Notes: generated by a model from the letters alone, not told the origin. A DNA stretch of 12,145 bases from an uncultured Clostridia bacterium (GCA_947167435.1 CAMVIC010000026.1:1-12145), one strand, 5' to 3'. Shown: positions 1 to 9,368, counted from the first letter of the stretch. Numbers and translations: made by a program.

Positions 1-230
1 CAAGAAGGGGAGCCGCCGGAGGCAATCCCGGTGTAAACCCTGTACCATGTCCGTGGGCCGTCCGGGGGCATAACGACGCGCGGGAAGCGTGCGACGATCC
101 AAGCTTTGCTCGGCCCCTGCAGGAGGAACCACGATTTCCCTTATAAGGGCGGAAATTCCCGCAGGGTACACAGTCATCCGCCTGCCGTTCTCCCCTGAAC
201 GATTCCAAATCCCGAACGCCGCATTCCGCC
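1..230. other. Non-coding stretch downstream of addA with nested inverted repeats
   Basis: I find no gene with a start, ribosome binding site and family resemblance here. The stretch is rich in self-complementarity. GTGT plus ACCCTG at 31-42 pairs with CAGGGT plus ACAC at 162-171 (10 bp with a 2-nt bulge). Inside this lie ACGC/GCGT at 76-90, CCaAGC/GCTcGG at 99-113, the perfect palindrome CCCTTATAAGGG at 138-149, and GCGG/CCGC at 149-162. It could be a structured RNA on either strand, a decayed intergenic repeat, or a complex 3' end for the addA transcript. No T-tract marks a simple intrinsic terminator. The first 36 bases are open on the plus strand up to a TAA and could be the tail of an upstream gene, but 11 codons are too few to judge. 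Confidence 0.4.
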
Positions 231-3200
231 TTATTCGATCGCCACCGCCACGGTTTCGCCCACGGAGAGGAAGTACAGCAGGCACTCTTTTACTGGCAGG
301 CCGCAGATTCGCGTCAGGGCCCGGGCGTAGGCGCGCAGCTGGCCCCGGTAGACCCGGGCGCGCTCCACGGCCTCGGCCCGGCTTTTCAGCCGGTCGGTCT
401 TATAGTCGATGACGGTAATCTGTCCATCTTCCTCCAGGAAGCAGTCCACCACGCCCTGAAGCAGCAGCTCCTCTCCGGCGCAGCCGTCGAAGAAATCGCC
501 CGCGTCGCAGAGCAGGGAGAACTTAAACTCCCGGCGGACGGCGTCGGCCTTTCGCATGCGCTGCCCCAGCGGGGAGGCAAAGAGCTTGACAATGGCAGCG
601 GCGTCCACCGCCTCCGCCTCCCGGTCGGAGAGGAAGCGCTGCTCCCGCAGCCGCCGGATCTCCCGCCGGACCTCCGCCTCGCTGCCGGTTTTTGCGTAGT
701 CGATGAACTGAAGCACCAGGTGGGTGGCGGTGCCCTTCTCCGTACCGGTGACGGGCCGCTCGTCCTTGAGAAAGTCTGGCATACGGAAGGGACGGCGACG
801 GCGGGGGGAGAGGTCCCGGGCGTCCGCGTCCGCCTCACCATGGGCCTTCAGCTCGGTGGCCGTGACCTTGGAGGGCAGGCTCTCCGCCCCGGGGAAGGGA
901 TAGCGGAAGGCCAGGCGGCGCTCCAGCTCCCGGACGGTATCGCCGTCGCCCTCGGGCCGGACCGCCTCGCCGCTCTCCGCCTCCTCAGGGGCGGCGTAGT
1001 CCTCCACGCGGATACGCAGATGCTCCTCTCCGTCGGCCAGAGCCGCGTCGATCAGCCAGTGGACCGGCGCGGAGGCGCGGCTGAGCACCTCGGGCGCCAT
1101 GGGACGGGAGACGGAGAGAGCCTCCTTCTCGATGCGCCCCTCCGGGTCCTTCATGGCGGCGGTGATGTACAGCCGCTCTTTCGGCCGGGTCATCGCCACG
1201 TACAAAACCCGCATCTCCTCGGAATAGGTCTCCCGCACGCCGCGCAGGGCGATGGCGCTGCGGGCAAGACTGGGGTATTCCACCCGGCGCTCCAGGTCCG
1301 TGATCTTGGGCCCCAGGCCCAGCTCCGGGTGGACCAGCACGGTTTCGGAGCTGTCCCGGGTGTTGAAGCGGCGGCCGGTGTCACTGAGGAATACCACCGG
1401 GAATTCCAGACCCTTGGATTTGTGGATGGAGAGAATCTGGACGGCGCTGCCGGTTTCGGCGCCCACAGGGGGCTCCTGCCCGCGCTCCGCCAGACGCCGG
1501 AGCCAAAGCACGAAGCGGTGCAAGCCCCGATAGCCGCTGCTTTCAAAGCTCTCGGCCAGGGCCACCAGCTCCATAAGCCGGGCCCGGCGCAGCTCGCCGT
1601 CGGTCATGGCGCTGCACAGAGCGATCAGGTCCAGCTCCTCCAGAAGAAGCCAGGTCAGCTCCGCCGCGCTCAGGTCCGGGGCCTGACGGCGCAGACCCTC
1701 CAGTTTGCGCAGGAAGGCGAGGCAGCTCTCATCCGTCTCAGCCGCCTTGCAGAGGGCGCTGAAAAAGCTGCCGTCCCGGTCGGATGCGCGTATGCGGCTG
1801 AGGGCGTCGGCGCTGAAGCCGAAGGCGGGAGAGCGCAGCACCGCGATCAGGGGGATATCCTGGTGGGGGTTATCCAGCAGAGCCAGCATGGAGACCAGGG
1901 TGGACACCTCGATGGACTGGAAGAAGCCGCCCCCCTGGCCGGAGGCCACGGGCAGACCCTCCCGGATCAGTGCCCGGCGGTATACGCCGCCGACGGTGTT
2001 GGCGGAGCGCAGCAGGATGGCCACGTCCCCCGGGCGCAAAGGCCGCTGCTGCCCCTTCTCGGTGACGGTCGTGCCCGACTGCAGAAGACGGCGGATTTTC
2101 CGGGCGACAAAGGCGGCCTCCAGCTCGCACTTGTCGGGGGCGTCCTCGTCGCTGCTCTCGGGCAGGCGAAGCAGCAGCAGCTCCGGAACCGGCGCCTGAT
2201 CCGGATAGACGGCGCCGGGCTTCAGGGCCGCCGCCTCGTCATAGTCGATTTCACCCATGGCGCGGGACATGCAGAGGGAGAAAACCGCGTTGGCCGCCTG
2301 CAGAATCTCCGGCCGGGAGCGGAAGTTTTCCTGAAGCATGATGCGCCGGGGTTGGCCGGGCGCGGCTGCGTCCGCGTCGGCAAAGCGCAGGTATTTCTCG
2401 GTAAACAGACCCGGATCCGCCAGGCGGAAGCGGTAGATGGACTGCTTCACGTCGCCCACCAGGAACAGGTTGTTCCCGTTCCGGGACAGGGCGCGGAAAA
2501 TGGCGTCCTGTACGGGACTCACGTCCTGATACTCATCCACCATGATTTCGGTGAAGCGCCCGGCCACCTGGGCGGCCAGGTCCGTGGGGGTGCCGTCCTC
2601 GTTGGTGAGAAGCTGCACGGTTTTGTGCTCCAGGTCCCCGTAATCCACTACGCCGGCGCGCTGCTTGTCCCGGGCGTACTCCCGGTCAAACTCCAGCACC
2701 AGGCGCAGCAGAGCACCCATGGCCGGGGCGCAGCCGCGCATCTCCTTAAGCAGGGTCTCCGAATCGTCGGCAAAGCGCTCGGCCAGCTTGGCCATGGCCT
2801 TTTTGCATTCTTCCCGCCGGGCCTTTACCCGGCCGCTCAGCGCCTGGTCCGGGGAGCCGCGCAGCACATTCAGCTTTGGAAAGGGGACGGGCAGGCAGGC
2901 GCGGGTGCGGTCCCAGCCCAGGTCCAGGCAGCGGCGCAGCTCACGCAGGGCGTCGGCGGTGGCGGCAAAGCTGTCCTGATAGGCGGCGGCAATTTTGGCG
3001 TCGGAGACCATCTGCGCAAGGCAGGCGTCCATCTCCCCGGCCCAGTAGTCTACGGTGGTCCGGGACGCGTCCAGAATCTCCTGCCCCCAGGGGGTGAGCC
3101 CCGCGTCCTCAGCAGGGGCGGAGAGCAGCTCCACCTGCCGGGCGGCCCAGCGCTCAGGCCGGGCGTGGCACTGCATCTTGCCGTGCAGATTCAGCGCCAG

Positions 3201-3728
3201 GTCCCGGAGTCTCCGGTCGTCCCGGCCGGCGCCGACGGTGTCCGCCAGACTGAGAAAGCCCGGGTGGGCCTCGCTGTTTTCATAGCAGCTCTCCAGCGTC
3301 CGCTCCAGGGCGGCGGCCTTCATGGTTTCCGCCCGGTCCTCGTCCAGCACCGCAAAATCCGGCCGGAGTCCGGCCGCGTGGGCGTACTGGCGCAGCAAAG
3401 AGGTGCAGAAGCTGTGAATGGTGCCGATCTGGGCCCGGCGGCACAGGGCGTTCTGCCGCCGCAGATGGCGGCTGCCCGGGTTCTCCGCCAGGGCGGAGGA
3501 GAGCTCCTCCATAATTCTGCCCCTGAGCTCGCCGGCAGCGGCCCGGGTATAGGTGATCACCAGAAAACGGTCCAGGTCCTGGGGCTGCTCCGGGTCCGTC
3601 AGATAGGCCATGAGCCGCTCCGTAAGCACCCGGGTCTTGCCGGAGCCCGCCCCGGCGGAGACCAGAATGGTGCTGCCCCGGCTGCTGATGGCCTGGGCCT
3701 GGCTGATTGTGGGTTCAAACTTTGCCAT
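231..3728 (-). CDS. addA: AddA, helicase-nuclease subunit of the AddAB double-strand-break resection complex
   Basis: This is the 1165-residue AddA subunit, a cytoplasmic ATP-dependent 3'-5' helicase plus nuclease that, with AddB, unwinds and trims double-strand DNA ends for RecA loading. It shows a UvrD/RecB (SF1A) motor: Q-motif near residue 10, Walker A AGAGSGKT at 25-32, motif II DEYQD at 398-402, GDVKQSIYRFR near 425, NFRSRPEI near 465, IHKSKGLEFP around 768-777, and VAMTRPKERLY around 845. The C-terminal RecB-type nuclease has GVVD (D1095) and IDYKTD (D1108, K1110), so both activities look intact. Length is close to the usual 1150-1250. The frame is open further upstream, but the ATG at 3726-3728 is chosen because it has a GAGGAGG site 6 nt before it and gives the typical N-terminus. 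The start lies within the end of addB (14-nt overlap), consistent with translational coupling. Confidence 0.97.
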   Translation of the reverse strand: MAKFEPTISQAQAISSRGSTILVSAGAGSGKTRVLTERLMAYLTDPEQPQDLDRFLVITYTRAAAGELRGRIMEELSSALAENPGSRHLRRQNALCRRAQIGTIHSFCTSLLRQYAHAAGLRPDFAVLDEDRAETMKAAALERTLESCYENSEAHPGFLSLADTVGAGRDDRRLRDLALNLHGKMQCHARPERWAARQVELLSAPAEDAGLTPWGQEILDASRTTVDYWAGEMDACLAQMVSDAKIAAAYQDSFAATADALRELRRCLDLGWDRTRACLPVPFPKLNVLRGSPDQALSGRVKARREECKKAMAKLAERFADDSETLLKEMRGCAPAMGALLRLVLEFDREYARDKQRAGVVDYGDLEHKTVQLLTNEDGTPTDLAAQVAGRFTEIMVDEYQDVSPVQDAIFRALSRNGNNLFLVGDVKQSIYRFRLADPGLFTEKYLRFADADAAAPGQPRRIMLQENFRSRPEILQAANAVFSLCMSRAMGEIDYDEAAALKPGAVYPDQAPVPELLLLRLPESSDEDAPDKCELEAAFVARKIRRLLQSGTTVTEKGQQRPLRPGDVAILLRSANTVGGVYRRALIREGLPVASGQGGGFFQSIEVSTLVSMLALLDNPHQDIPLIAVLRSPAFGFSADALSRIRASDRDGSFFSALCKAAETDESCLAFLRKLEGLRRQAPDLSAAELTWLLLEELDLIALCSAMTDGELRRARLMELVALAESFESSGYRGLHRFVLWLRRLAERGQEPPVGAETGSAVQILSIHKSKGLEFPVVFLSDTGRRFNTRDSSETVLVHPELGLGPKITDLERRVEYPSLARSAIALRGVRETYSEEMRVLYVAMTRPKERLYITAAMKDPEGRIEKEALSVSRPMAPEVLSRASAPVHWLIDAALADGEEHLRIRVEDYAAPEEAESGEAVRPEGDGDTVRELERRLAFRYPFPGAESLPSKVTATELKAHGEADADARDLSPRRRRPFRMPDFLKDERPVTGTEKGTATHLVLQFIDYAKTGSEAEVRREIRRLREQRFLSDREAEAVDAAAIVKLFASPLGQRMRKADAVRREFKFSLLCDAGDFFDGCAGEELLLQGVVDCFLEEDGQITVIDYKTDRLKSRAEAVERARVYRGQLRAYARALTRICGLPVKECLLYFLSVGETVAVAIE

Positions 3729-6700
3729 GCCGGGCCTCCTCTTCCAGCATGCCCCAGACCTTGCTGTCCGGAAGTCTGGGCATGAAGCGGCTGTGCTCGC
3801 CGTTTTCGCCCTCGGCGAAATGGCAGGCGTCGAAGTAATCGCAGTGGAGGCAGGCGTTCTCCTGCTGGCTGCGGTAATAGGGGTCGGCGGAGATGCTGCC
3901 CTGGGCAAGCTCCCGGGCCATGACGCTCAGGCTCTCCCGGATGTGCCGGGAGACAAGCCCCAGCTGCTCCAGGCTGGCCAGGGAGTCCCGGTTGACCTTG
4001 CCGCCCCGGATTTTCACCGGGATATAGCGCTTGTCGTCGCCCTTTTCCCAGGCCTCCAGCAGCTGCGGCTCGTCCAGCACCAGACCGCTGCGGCGCAGGG
4101 CGTCGCTGCGCTTCTGCTCCGCCTTGTCCAGCTCCGTCCGGTCCAGGGAGAGAATGGCGCTGCGGGCGGGCACGTACATGACGCCCGCCGGCACGATGGC
4201 GTGCCCATAGCGCTGCTCCCCGTCCGCCTCCAGGGCAAAGAGATAGAGCAGCATCTGCAGCCCTCTGCCGTACCACACGTCGGACAGGGAAAAGCTCTTC
4301 TGACCGGTTTTGTAATCCACCACCCGCAGATAGAGCCTGCCCTCATGGAGCCAGCCGTCCACCCGGTCGGCCACGCCTGTGAGGGTAAGGGCGCCCTCGC
4401 CCTCACCAAGCTCCACCGGGCGCATGTCCTGGGCCTTGGAGAAGTCCAGCTCAAAGTCCAGCGGCAGGAAGTCCGAGCGGCGCAGCTCGTCCGCCATATC
4501 GTCCACCACCCGGTGCACGTCCGCGCACAGGCGGCGGAACAGGTGCACAAAGCGGCTGCTTTTTTCCTTGAAATCGTTCAGCTCTTCCCGGATATAGTCC
4601 TCCACGTAGCGGTCGGTGAGGGCATGGAGCCTGTCCTCCGACAGCTCCTGAAAACCGCCGGCGGCGGCCGCATCCCGAGCCACGTGCTCCAGCACGTAGT
4701 GCATGAAGGTGCCGATCTCCGGCGGCGTGAAGCCCGCAGGCTCATAGGGCTTGGCCCGCAGACCGTACTGACAGAAGTAAGAGAAGCGGCAGGAGGCGAA
4801 ACGGTCGATCCGTGAGGCGCTCAGCCGCAGCCGCCTGCCATAGAGGGCCTGGACGCTCTCCGGCTCCAGCCTGCCGCGGCTCTGCCGGGAGGCACCCTGC
4901 AGCCGGGCATAGCGCCGGGGCTCCGCATCCCGGAACCAGGCGGCTGCCGCCGCTGCCCGGGGGCTGCCGCCCTGAAAGGCGTGGGCCGCCAGGGCCATGG
5001 CGGGCGCAGGGGCGGAAAGACGGGCGTCCTCCAGGTCCGCCGTCTCGATGGGCAGGCCGAAGAGGGAGGCGGCCCGGGTCATTACGAAGGCCGGCCGCTG
5101 CTCCTGCCCGTCGGGACCCAGAGCGGGACAGCTGAGGGTCAGAGAGTCCGAGGGCAGGCTCAGGCAGTTGTAGATCAGGGAAAACTCCCGCCACAGCTCC
5201 TCCTCGCTGCCCCCAAGGTCGATGTTCAGCTCCAGCAGCTGCCGCCGCTCCTCGCCGGAAAACACGCCGGCGGAGGTCTCTGCCATGGGCAGGCGCGCGT
5301 CGCTGCAGCCCAGAACCAGCAGATGGCGAATGCTCCGGCGGCGCATCCGGTCGAAGTCACCGGCGGAGACCCGGTCCAGCGCGACGGGGATCAGCCCCAC
5401 GTCATACCGGGAGAGCATCCGGGTGAAAAGCTGCCCGAAGCTCTGCATGTCCTGCTCCGCGTCGCCCAGAATGGCGGCGCACTGCTCCAGGGCGGAGACC
5501 GTCAGCTCCCAGAGCTGGCCGTACTCGGCGGCCAGGGCCTCCCGGCCCTGACTCTCCAGCTGCGCGGCGCGGTTTTCCAGCTGCTCCGGCAGCTTCAGGT
5601 CCTCAAAATAGGCGGCCAGGGCCGCCGCCTGCTCCCTTGCGGTATGGGCCTCCCGGCCCCGGCGGCGGAAAGAGAGCAGCGGGTCGGAGACCCGGCGGCG
5701 CAGGGCGTTGATGCGCCGGAGCTTTTCCTCCGCGGCCTCGTCATAGTCCGCGCCGTAGCCGTCCGGGTGCTGCCGCCAGTCGCCCGGGCGCTCCCAGGCG
5801 CTGCCGCGCAGCTGCCATTTGAAAAGATAATTCTGCAGAAGATCGCACTCTTCGCCCTCCAGCCCCACAAGGCCGGTGTGCAGATAGCTGATTACGTCGT
5901 CCGGATCCCAGCCGGTGTCGGTGATCTCATATGCCAGGGAGATCAGCGCGGGCAGGGGCTTGTCCATCAGTCCGCTGCGCCGCGCGGTGAACAGGGGAAC
6001 GCCGTAGTGGTGAAACACGCTCTCCAGCGTGCCCCGGTATTCCTCAAAGCCCCGGACGGCAATGGCGATGTCCCGCCAGCGGCAGCCCCTGTCCCGCACC
6101 AGGGAGAGGGCTGTGGCCGCGGCCTGCTCGCACTCGGCGCTGACGCTCTCGGCAACAAGCAGCCGAATGGGCACCTGGCCCTCAAAGCTGACGTCGCCGT
6201 AGCGGAACACCTCGTCGGCAAAGCAGGTCAGCGCGTCGTCCCGGGTTTGCCGGTTGACCATCTCCAGCCGAACCTCCCGCCCGGCTTCGTTTGCGGCGGC
6301 AATCAGGCGGCGGCATGCCGCCCGGGACAGGGCGAAGACCTCGTTGTCGCTGTCCAGGGCGTCTACGGTCAGGCAGACGGTCAGCTGCACGTCCCGCCGC
6401 AGCAGGGCCTCCAGCACCGCCTGCTCCTGGCGGGTAAAGTCGATGAAGCCGTCCACATAGATCCGTGTTTCCGGACCGAAATCACTGTCGGCGATCTGCT
6501 CTGCCAGCAGGTCCAGCCGGTCGGCGGGGTCCGCGTGACCGTTGGATACCGCCGCGTCATAGGCGGCGGCGATCAGCGCCAGGTCGTGCAGCTTGTCGCC
6601 CAGGCTGTCCGGGCAGCTCAGCGCCGCCTGCTCCAGCTGTTCCGGGCTGACTCTGGCGCTTTTCAGTTCGTCCACCGCGCCAAGCAGCAGCTCCTGCAGC

Positions 6701-7044
6701 TCCGCCTTCTGCCCGGCCACGGTGTAAAGCCGCAGCCGGGAGCTTACGGCGCTGAGCGCCAGGGCCATGCACAGCAGCCGCCCGCCCTTGTCCAGCGTGA
6801 GCGCGGCGCCGCCGCCCTGCAGCTGGGTCAGCCGCCGGGCCAGACCCGTGAAGCTGAACACCTCACCGTAGAGGGAGAGGGTATCGCCGCAGACCCGGCA
6901 GAGCTCCCGCTCCGCCTCGTGACTGTATTGCTCGGGCACCAGCAGGATGCAGCCGCCCCGCCGCCCCTCCACCGAGCGGCGGATTTCCTCGATCACGGCG
7001 GCGGTTTTGCCGGCACCCGCTTTTCCCAGTATCAGCCGCAGCAC
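3715..7044 (-). CDS. addB: AddB, nuclease subunit of the AddAB complex with iron-sulfur cluster motif
   Basis: This is the 1109-residue AddB partner of AddA. In the family it contributes the second RecB-like nuclease, which cuts the 5'-ended strand, and recognises Chi through an inactive helicase-like fold. Seen here: an N-terminal Walker A, GKAGAGKT, at residues 7-14; a C-terminal nuclease with GVADRVD (D893) and VVDYKTG (D910, K912); and the four cysteines of the AddB 4Fe-4S cluster, C752 in FASCRFSYFC, then C1065, C1068 and C1074 in a C-x2-C-x5-C pattern. All catalytic and cluster residues are present and the length is near the B. subtilis protein. The start is GTG at 7044, preceded by AAGGAGGA; an out-of-frame ATG five bases upstream leads quickly to a stop. 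It begins 33 nt after the GH9 stop and overlaps addA, so the three may be one operon. Confidence 0.96.
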   Translation of the reverse strand: MLRLILGKAGAGKTAAVIEEIRRSVEGRRGGCILLVPEQYSHEAERELCRVCGDTLSLYGEVFSFTGLARRLTQLQGGGAALTLDKGGRLLCMALALSAVSSRLRLYTVAGQKAELQELLLGAVDELKSARVSPEQLEQAALSCPDSLGDKLHDLALIAAAYDAAVSNGHADPADRLDLLAEQIADSDFGPETRIYVDGFIDFTRQEQAVLEALLRRDVQLTVCLTVDALDSDNEVFALSRAACRRLIAAANEAGREVRLEMVNRQTRDDALTCFADEVFRYGDVSFEGQVPIRLLVAESVSAECEQAAATALSLVRDRGCRWRDIAIAVRGFEEYRGTLESVFHHYGVPLFTARRSGLMDKPLPALISLAYEITDTGWDPDDVISYLHTGLVGLEGEECDLLQNYLFKWQLRGSAWERPGDWRQHPDGYGADYDEAAEEKLRRINALRRRVSDPLLSFRRRGREAHTAREQAAALAAYFEDLKLPEQLENRAAQLESQGREALAAEYGQLWELTVSALEQCAAILGDAEQDMQSFGQLFTRMLSRYDVGLIPVALDRVSAGDFDRMRRRSIRHLLVLGCSDARLPMAETSAGVFSGEERRQLLELNIDLGGSEEELWREFSLIYNCLSLPSDSLTLSCPALGPDGQEQRPAFVMTRAASLFGLPIETADLEDARLSAPAPAMALAAHAFQGGSPRAAAAAAWFRDAEPRRYARLQGASRQSRGRLEPESVQALYGRRLRLSASRIDRFASCRFSYFCQYGLRAKPYEPAGFTPPEIGTFMHYVLEHVARDAAAAGGFQELSEDRLHALTDRYVEDYIREELNDFKEKSSRFVHLFRRLCADVHRVVDDMADELRRSDFLPLDFELDFSKAQDMRPVELGEGEGALTLTGVADRVDGWLHEGRLYLRVVDYKTGQKSFSLSDVWYGRGLQMLLYLFALEADGEQRYGHAIVPAGVMYVPARSAILSLDRTELDKAEQKRSDALRRSGLVLDEPQLLEAWEKGDDKRYIPVKIRGGKVNRDSLASLEQLGLVSRHIRESLSVMARELAQGSISADPYYRSQQENACLHCDYFDACHFAEGENGEHSRFMPRLPDSKVWGMLEEEARHGKV
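3735..3741 (-). promoter_or_regulatory. addA ribosome binding site inside addB
   Basis: On the minus strand GAGGAGG lies 6 nt before the addA ATG and inside the last codons of addB. It decides the addA start, ruling out about 60 extra upstream in-frame residues that merely shadow addB. It also suggests that ribosomes ending addB help load onto addA. Confidence 0.85.
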
Positions 7045-7050
7045 GGCATT

Positions 7051-7058
7051 TCCTCCTT
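7051..7058 (-). promoter_or_regulatory. addB ribosome binding site selecting a GTG start
   Basis: AAGGAGGA lies 6 nt before the GTG that opens the addB frame. An ATG in another frame sits between them, only about 2 nt after the site, and runs into TGA after five codons. The spacing therefore favours GTG. Confidence 0.8.
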
Positions 7059-7077
7059 CTTGTTCGTTTTTATCTGC

Positions 7078-9315
7078 TTATGCCGCCGCGGACAGCAGGG
7101 CAATCAGAGGGGAGTTCCAGTAGATGGTGACCTCGTTGGTGGAAAAGCTCTGATCGCTGTCGGCGTAGCAGCGCGCGCTCGCCGCGTCGCGCAGCACGTT
7201 CGCGGCATAGGGATCTTCCAGATTGCTGTTGGGGCCGCCCACCAGCATGCCCGGCATAGCCTGACCCAGCAGCTGGGAGGGCCGGTGATGGGGGTGCTCC
7301 GGGCTGAGGCTGCCCATGCCGGTGACAAAGCAATAGCCCACGGCATTTTCGCCCAGCAGATAGTCCAACTGGCGCAGGGCCGCCGAGGCGGCAGTCTCAT
7401 CGCCCAGCACGTCTCCGGCCATCAGCAGCAGAACGCCCGTGTTGGCAACGCCCATATTGGAGCCCCATTCGTAGGTGTCGCTGCGGCTGATCCCATAGGG
7501 GTTTGCGGCAATCAGCGCCAGGACGTCGTTGAGCTCCGTCTCCAGCAGACCCTTTGCCAGGGTGTGAAGCTCGTCCCCCTCGGGCAGTTCCGGATCTGTC
7601 AGCAGGGCATAGAGGCCGTAGCCGCCCATTTCTACCCAGCCCAGCTCCGCGGTGATTCCGCCCTGGCGCAGCAGGGAGAGGGCCGCCTCCCGGCAGGCCG
7701 GGTCTCCGGTGGCCCGGGAAAGCTCCGCGGCCGCCCAGAAGCGCTCGTCCGCCGCCTTGTCATCCGGGTATTCGCCGGTGAGGACGTCCTCCGGGTTCCG
7801 GAAGCCGGGCTCGTTTTCATGTTCGGTCAGCCAGGCCCAGGCCTCGGCTGCCGCGGCCAGGTATTCCGGGGCGGCAGCTTCCAGCTCGGCCGCGCCGCTT
7901 TCGGCAAAGAGCCGGGCGGCCATGGCCATGACAGCGGCAAAGTCGCCGGTTGCGGTGCCGGACACGGGGCAGACCACCAGCTGCTCCCGCTCCTCCTGGG
8001 GCGGGACGATGCCCGGGAAGTTCAGGCAGGTGACCTTGTGGTACACGCCGCCGTCGTCTGCCTGCATCTTCAGCAGCCAGTCCAGCTCCCAGCGGGCCTC
8101 CTGCAGCCGGTCGTCCACGCCGTCCCCGCTCTCGGGTATGCCTGCGTCGTCCAGCAGCCGGCCGTCCCGCTGAACGCTCAGCAGCAGGTCCGCCACTGCC
8201 TTGGCGCCGGAGACCACATAGCGGCCGTAGTCGCCCGCGTCGTGCCAGCCGCCGCTTACGTCGATGGTCTCCTCGGTGCCGTAGATCACGGCAAGCTCCT
8301 CATGGCAGGCGGGGTGGGCGTAGGCTCCTGCCAGACCCTCATCCAGAGCCGTGCCGCAGCGCTGGAGATACAGCATCCGCAGGGCGCTGCGCAGCAGCTC
8401 GTCGTAAACGTCCTCTCCGATCCGGAATTCCGGCGAGGCCGTGCCGTCGGCGGCCAGAACCTGGTAGCTGCCCGGCTGGGTCAGAGCGGAGAAGTCCGCG
8501 ATCCGATCCGTCTCTCCCGCCCAGGGGTTGTCCTCCGGGGCGGAGAGACTGCCGGCAAAGGCCGTCTCGCCGGTGGCGGTATTGCGCACGGTAAAGTCGT
8601 CGCCCTCCGCCGAAACATCCGCAAACACCGCGGTCTTGGCGGCATCGGGCAGATAGCCCAGCTGGTTGACCCGGATGCCGGCGGTCTCCGCCTCATCCTC
8701 GCCGCCCACGGCGCCCCCCGCGTCCTTCACGGTCAGGGAGAAGTTGTCAAAGTATACCTGATGGGGCGGCACGTCCTCCGGTGCAAGGCCCGCATCCTTC
8801 ATGGCGTCCACATAGCCCATGTTCACGCACAGCCGGGGCGCGGGGTCGCTGGCCTCCTCCATCACAAAATCCGTGCAGAAGTGCTGCGTCTCCTCCGTCA
8901 CAGAGATCAGCTGCTCAAAATAGGCGTGATAATCCCCGCCGTTGAGCTGCACGCGCACATACAGCTCCCGGGGCAGGGTGGAGCGCACGTCATAGGAAAG
9001 CTGGTACTCCACGCCCTGAACCAGGCCGAAGCCGTCGTAATAGGGCTGAATGGCGTGGGATACCCGGCCGATGGCACTCACGTCCACCTGAAGCTGGCCG
9101 TCCACGATGGAGACGGCGGCGTTCCCGCCGCTCTCCTTGTAAAGCTGAAACAGCAGCGGATCGCTGAAATCGCCGTTTTTCAGCAGCTCCTCCCCCTCGG
9201 TCAGCTCGCCTGCGGCAAAGGCCGCGGCAGGGGGGAGACCCAGCGCGAAGATCAGAACCAGCAGCAGCGCCGCCGCGCGGCGCAGCTTTTTTCCGGCATT
9301 GCGAAGAAAGAACAT
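7078..9315 (-). CDS. Secreted glycoside hydrolase family 9 (endoglucanase-type) with CBM-like and Ig-like domains
   Basis: This is a 745-residue exported enzyme, expected to hydrolyse beta-1,4-glucosidic bonds in cellulose or related glucans. Residues 1-35 form a Sec signal peptide: basic start, hydrophobic run near 15-30, likely AxA cleavage before AGEL. Residues about 43-198 resemble a family 4/9 carbohydrate-binding module (LLKNGDFSD at the start, VYFDNFSLTV at the end). Residues about 212-300 are the CelD-type N-terminal Ig-like domain (IRVNQLGYLPD). The GH9 catalytic domain fills 305-745, with GWHDAGDYGRY (D359, D362), HPHHRPS (674-680) and STNEVTIYWN carrying the acid E727. It ends just after the catalytic domain, with no dockerin, SLH repeats or sortase signal, so it is probably released freely. 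ATG 9313-9315 is preferred over the ATG at 9333 because AAGGGAG lies 8 nt before it. Its own promoter lies upstream; addB follows after 33 nt. Whether the substrate is cellulose, xyloglucan or mixed-linkage glucan cannot be read from sequence. Confidence 0.96.
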   Translation of the reverse strand: MFFLRNAGKKLRRAAALLLVLIFALGLPPAAAFAAGELTEGEELLKNGDFSDPLLFQLYKESGGNAAVSIVDGQLQVDVSAIGRVSHAIQPYYDGFGLVQGVEYQLSYDVRSTLPRELYVRVQLNGGDYHAYFEQLISVTEETQHFCTDFVMEEASDPAPRLCVNMGYVDAMKDAGLAPEDVPPHQVYFDNFSLTVKDAGGAVGGEDEAETAGIRVNQLGYLPDAAKTAVFADVSAEGDDFTVRNTATGETAFAGSLSAPEDNPWAGETDRIADFSALTQPGSYQVLAADGTASPEFRIGEDVYDELLRSALRMLYLQRCGTALDEGLAGAYAHPACHEELAVIYGTEETIDVSGGWHDAGDYGRYVVSGAKAVADLLLSVQRDGRLLDDAGIPESGDGVDDRLQEARWELDWLLKMQADDGGVYHKVTCLNFPGIVPPQEEREQLVVCPVSGTATGDFAAVMAMAARLFAESGAAELEAAAPEYLAAAAEAWAWLTEHENEPGFRNPEDVLTGEYPDDKAADERFWAAAELSRATGDPACREAALSLLRQGGITAELGWVEMGGYGLYALLTDPELPEGDELHTLAKGLLETELNDVLALIAANPYGISRSDTYEWGSNMGVANTGVLLLMAGDVLGDETAASAALRQLDYLLGENAVGYCFVTGMGSLSPEHPHHRPSQLLGQAMPGMLVGGPNSNLEDPYAANVLRDAASARCYADSDQSFSTNEVTIYWNSPLIALLSAAA

Positions 9316-9323
9316 GCAAAACA

Positions 9324-9330
9324 CTCCCTT
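9324..9330 (-). promoter_or_regulatory. GH9 ribosome binding site
   Basis: AAGGGAG on the minus strand lies 8 nt before the ATG at 9315. The upstream in-frame ATG at 9333 has no such site, so the shorter protein starting MFFLRN is preferred. Confidence 0.75.
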
Positions 9331-9368
9331 CATTCTGTGCGCTTTAATCCGTTTGGGTACCTGTCGCC

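Noticed and set aside
1..36. 3' end of a plus-strand gene finishing at the TAA at 34-36
   Set aside because: Only 11 codons are visible, all three plus frames are open for a similar distance, and the stretch overlaps a GCCGCCGGAGGC palindrome, so it cannot be supported.
89..412. A 107-codon plus-strand frame overlapping the addA 3' end
   Set aside because: Arg/Pro/Gly-rich shadow of addA; no ribosome binding site and no family resemblance.
720..3785. A plus-strand open frame of 1021 codons antisense to addA
   Set aside because: Same cause: high third-position GC removes stop codons on the opposite strand. AddA on the minus strand has all helicase and nuclease motifs.
3729..3908. Extended N-terminus for AddA (60 more residues)
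   Set aside because: The added part lies wholly inside addB in another frame, has low-complexity Ala/Ser/Thr/Pro content, and the inner ATG has a strong ribosome binding site and the normal AddA N-terminus.
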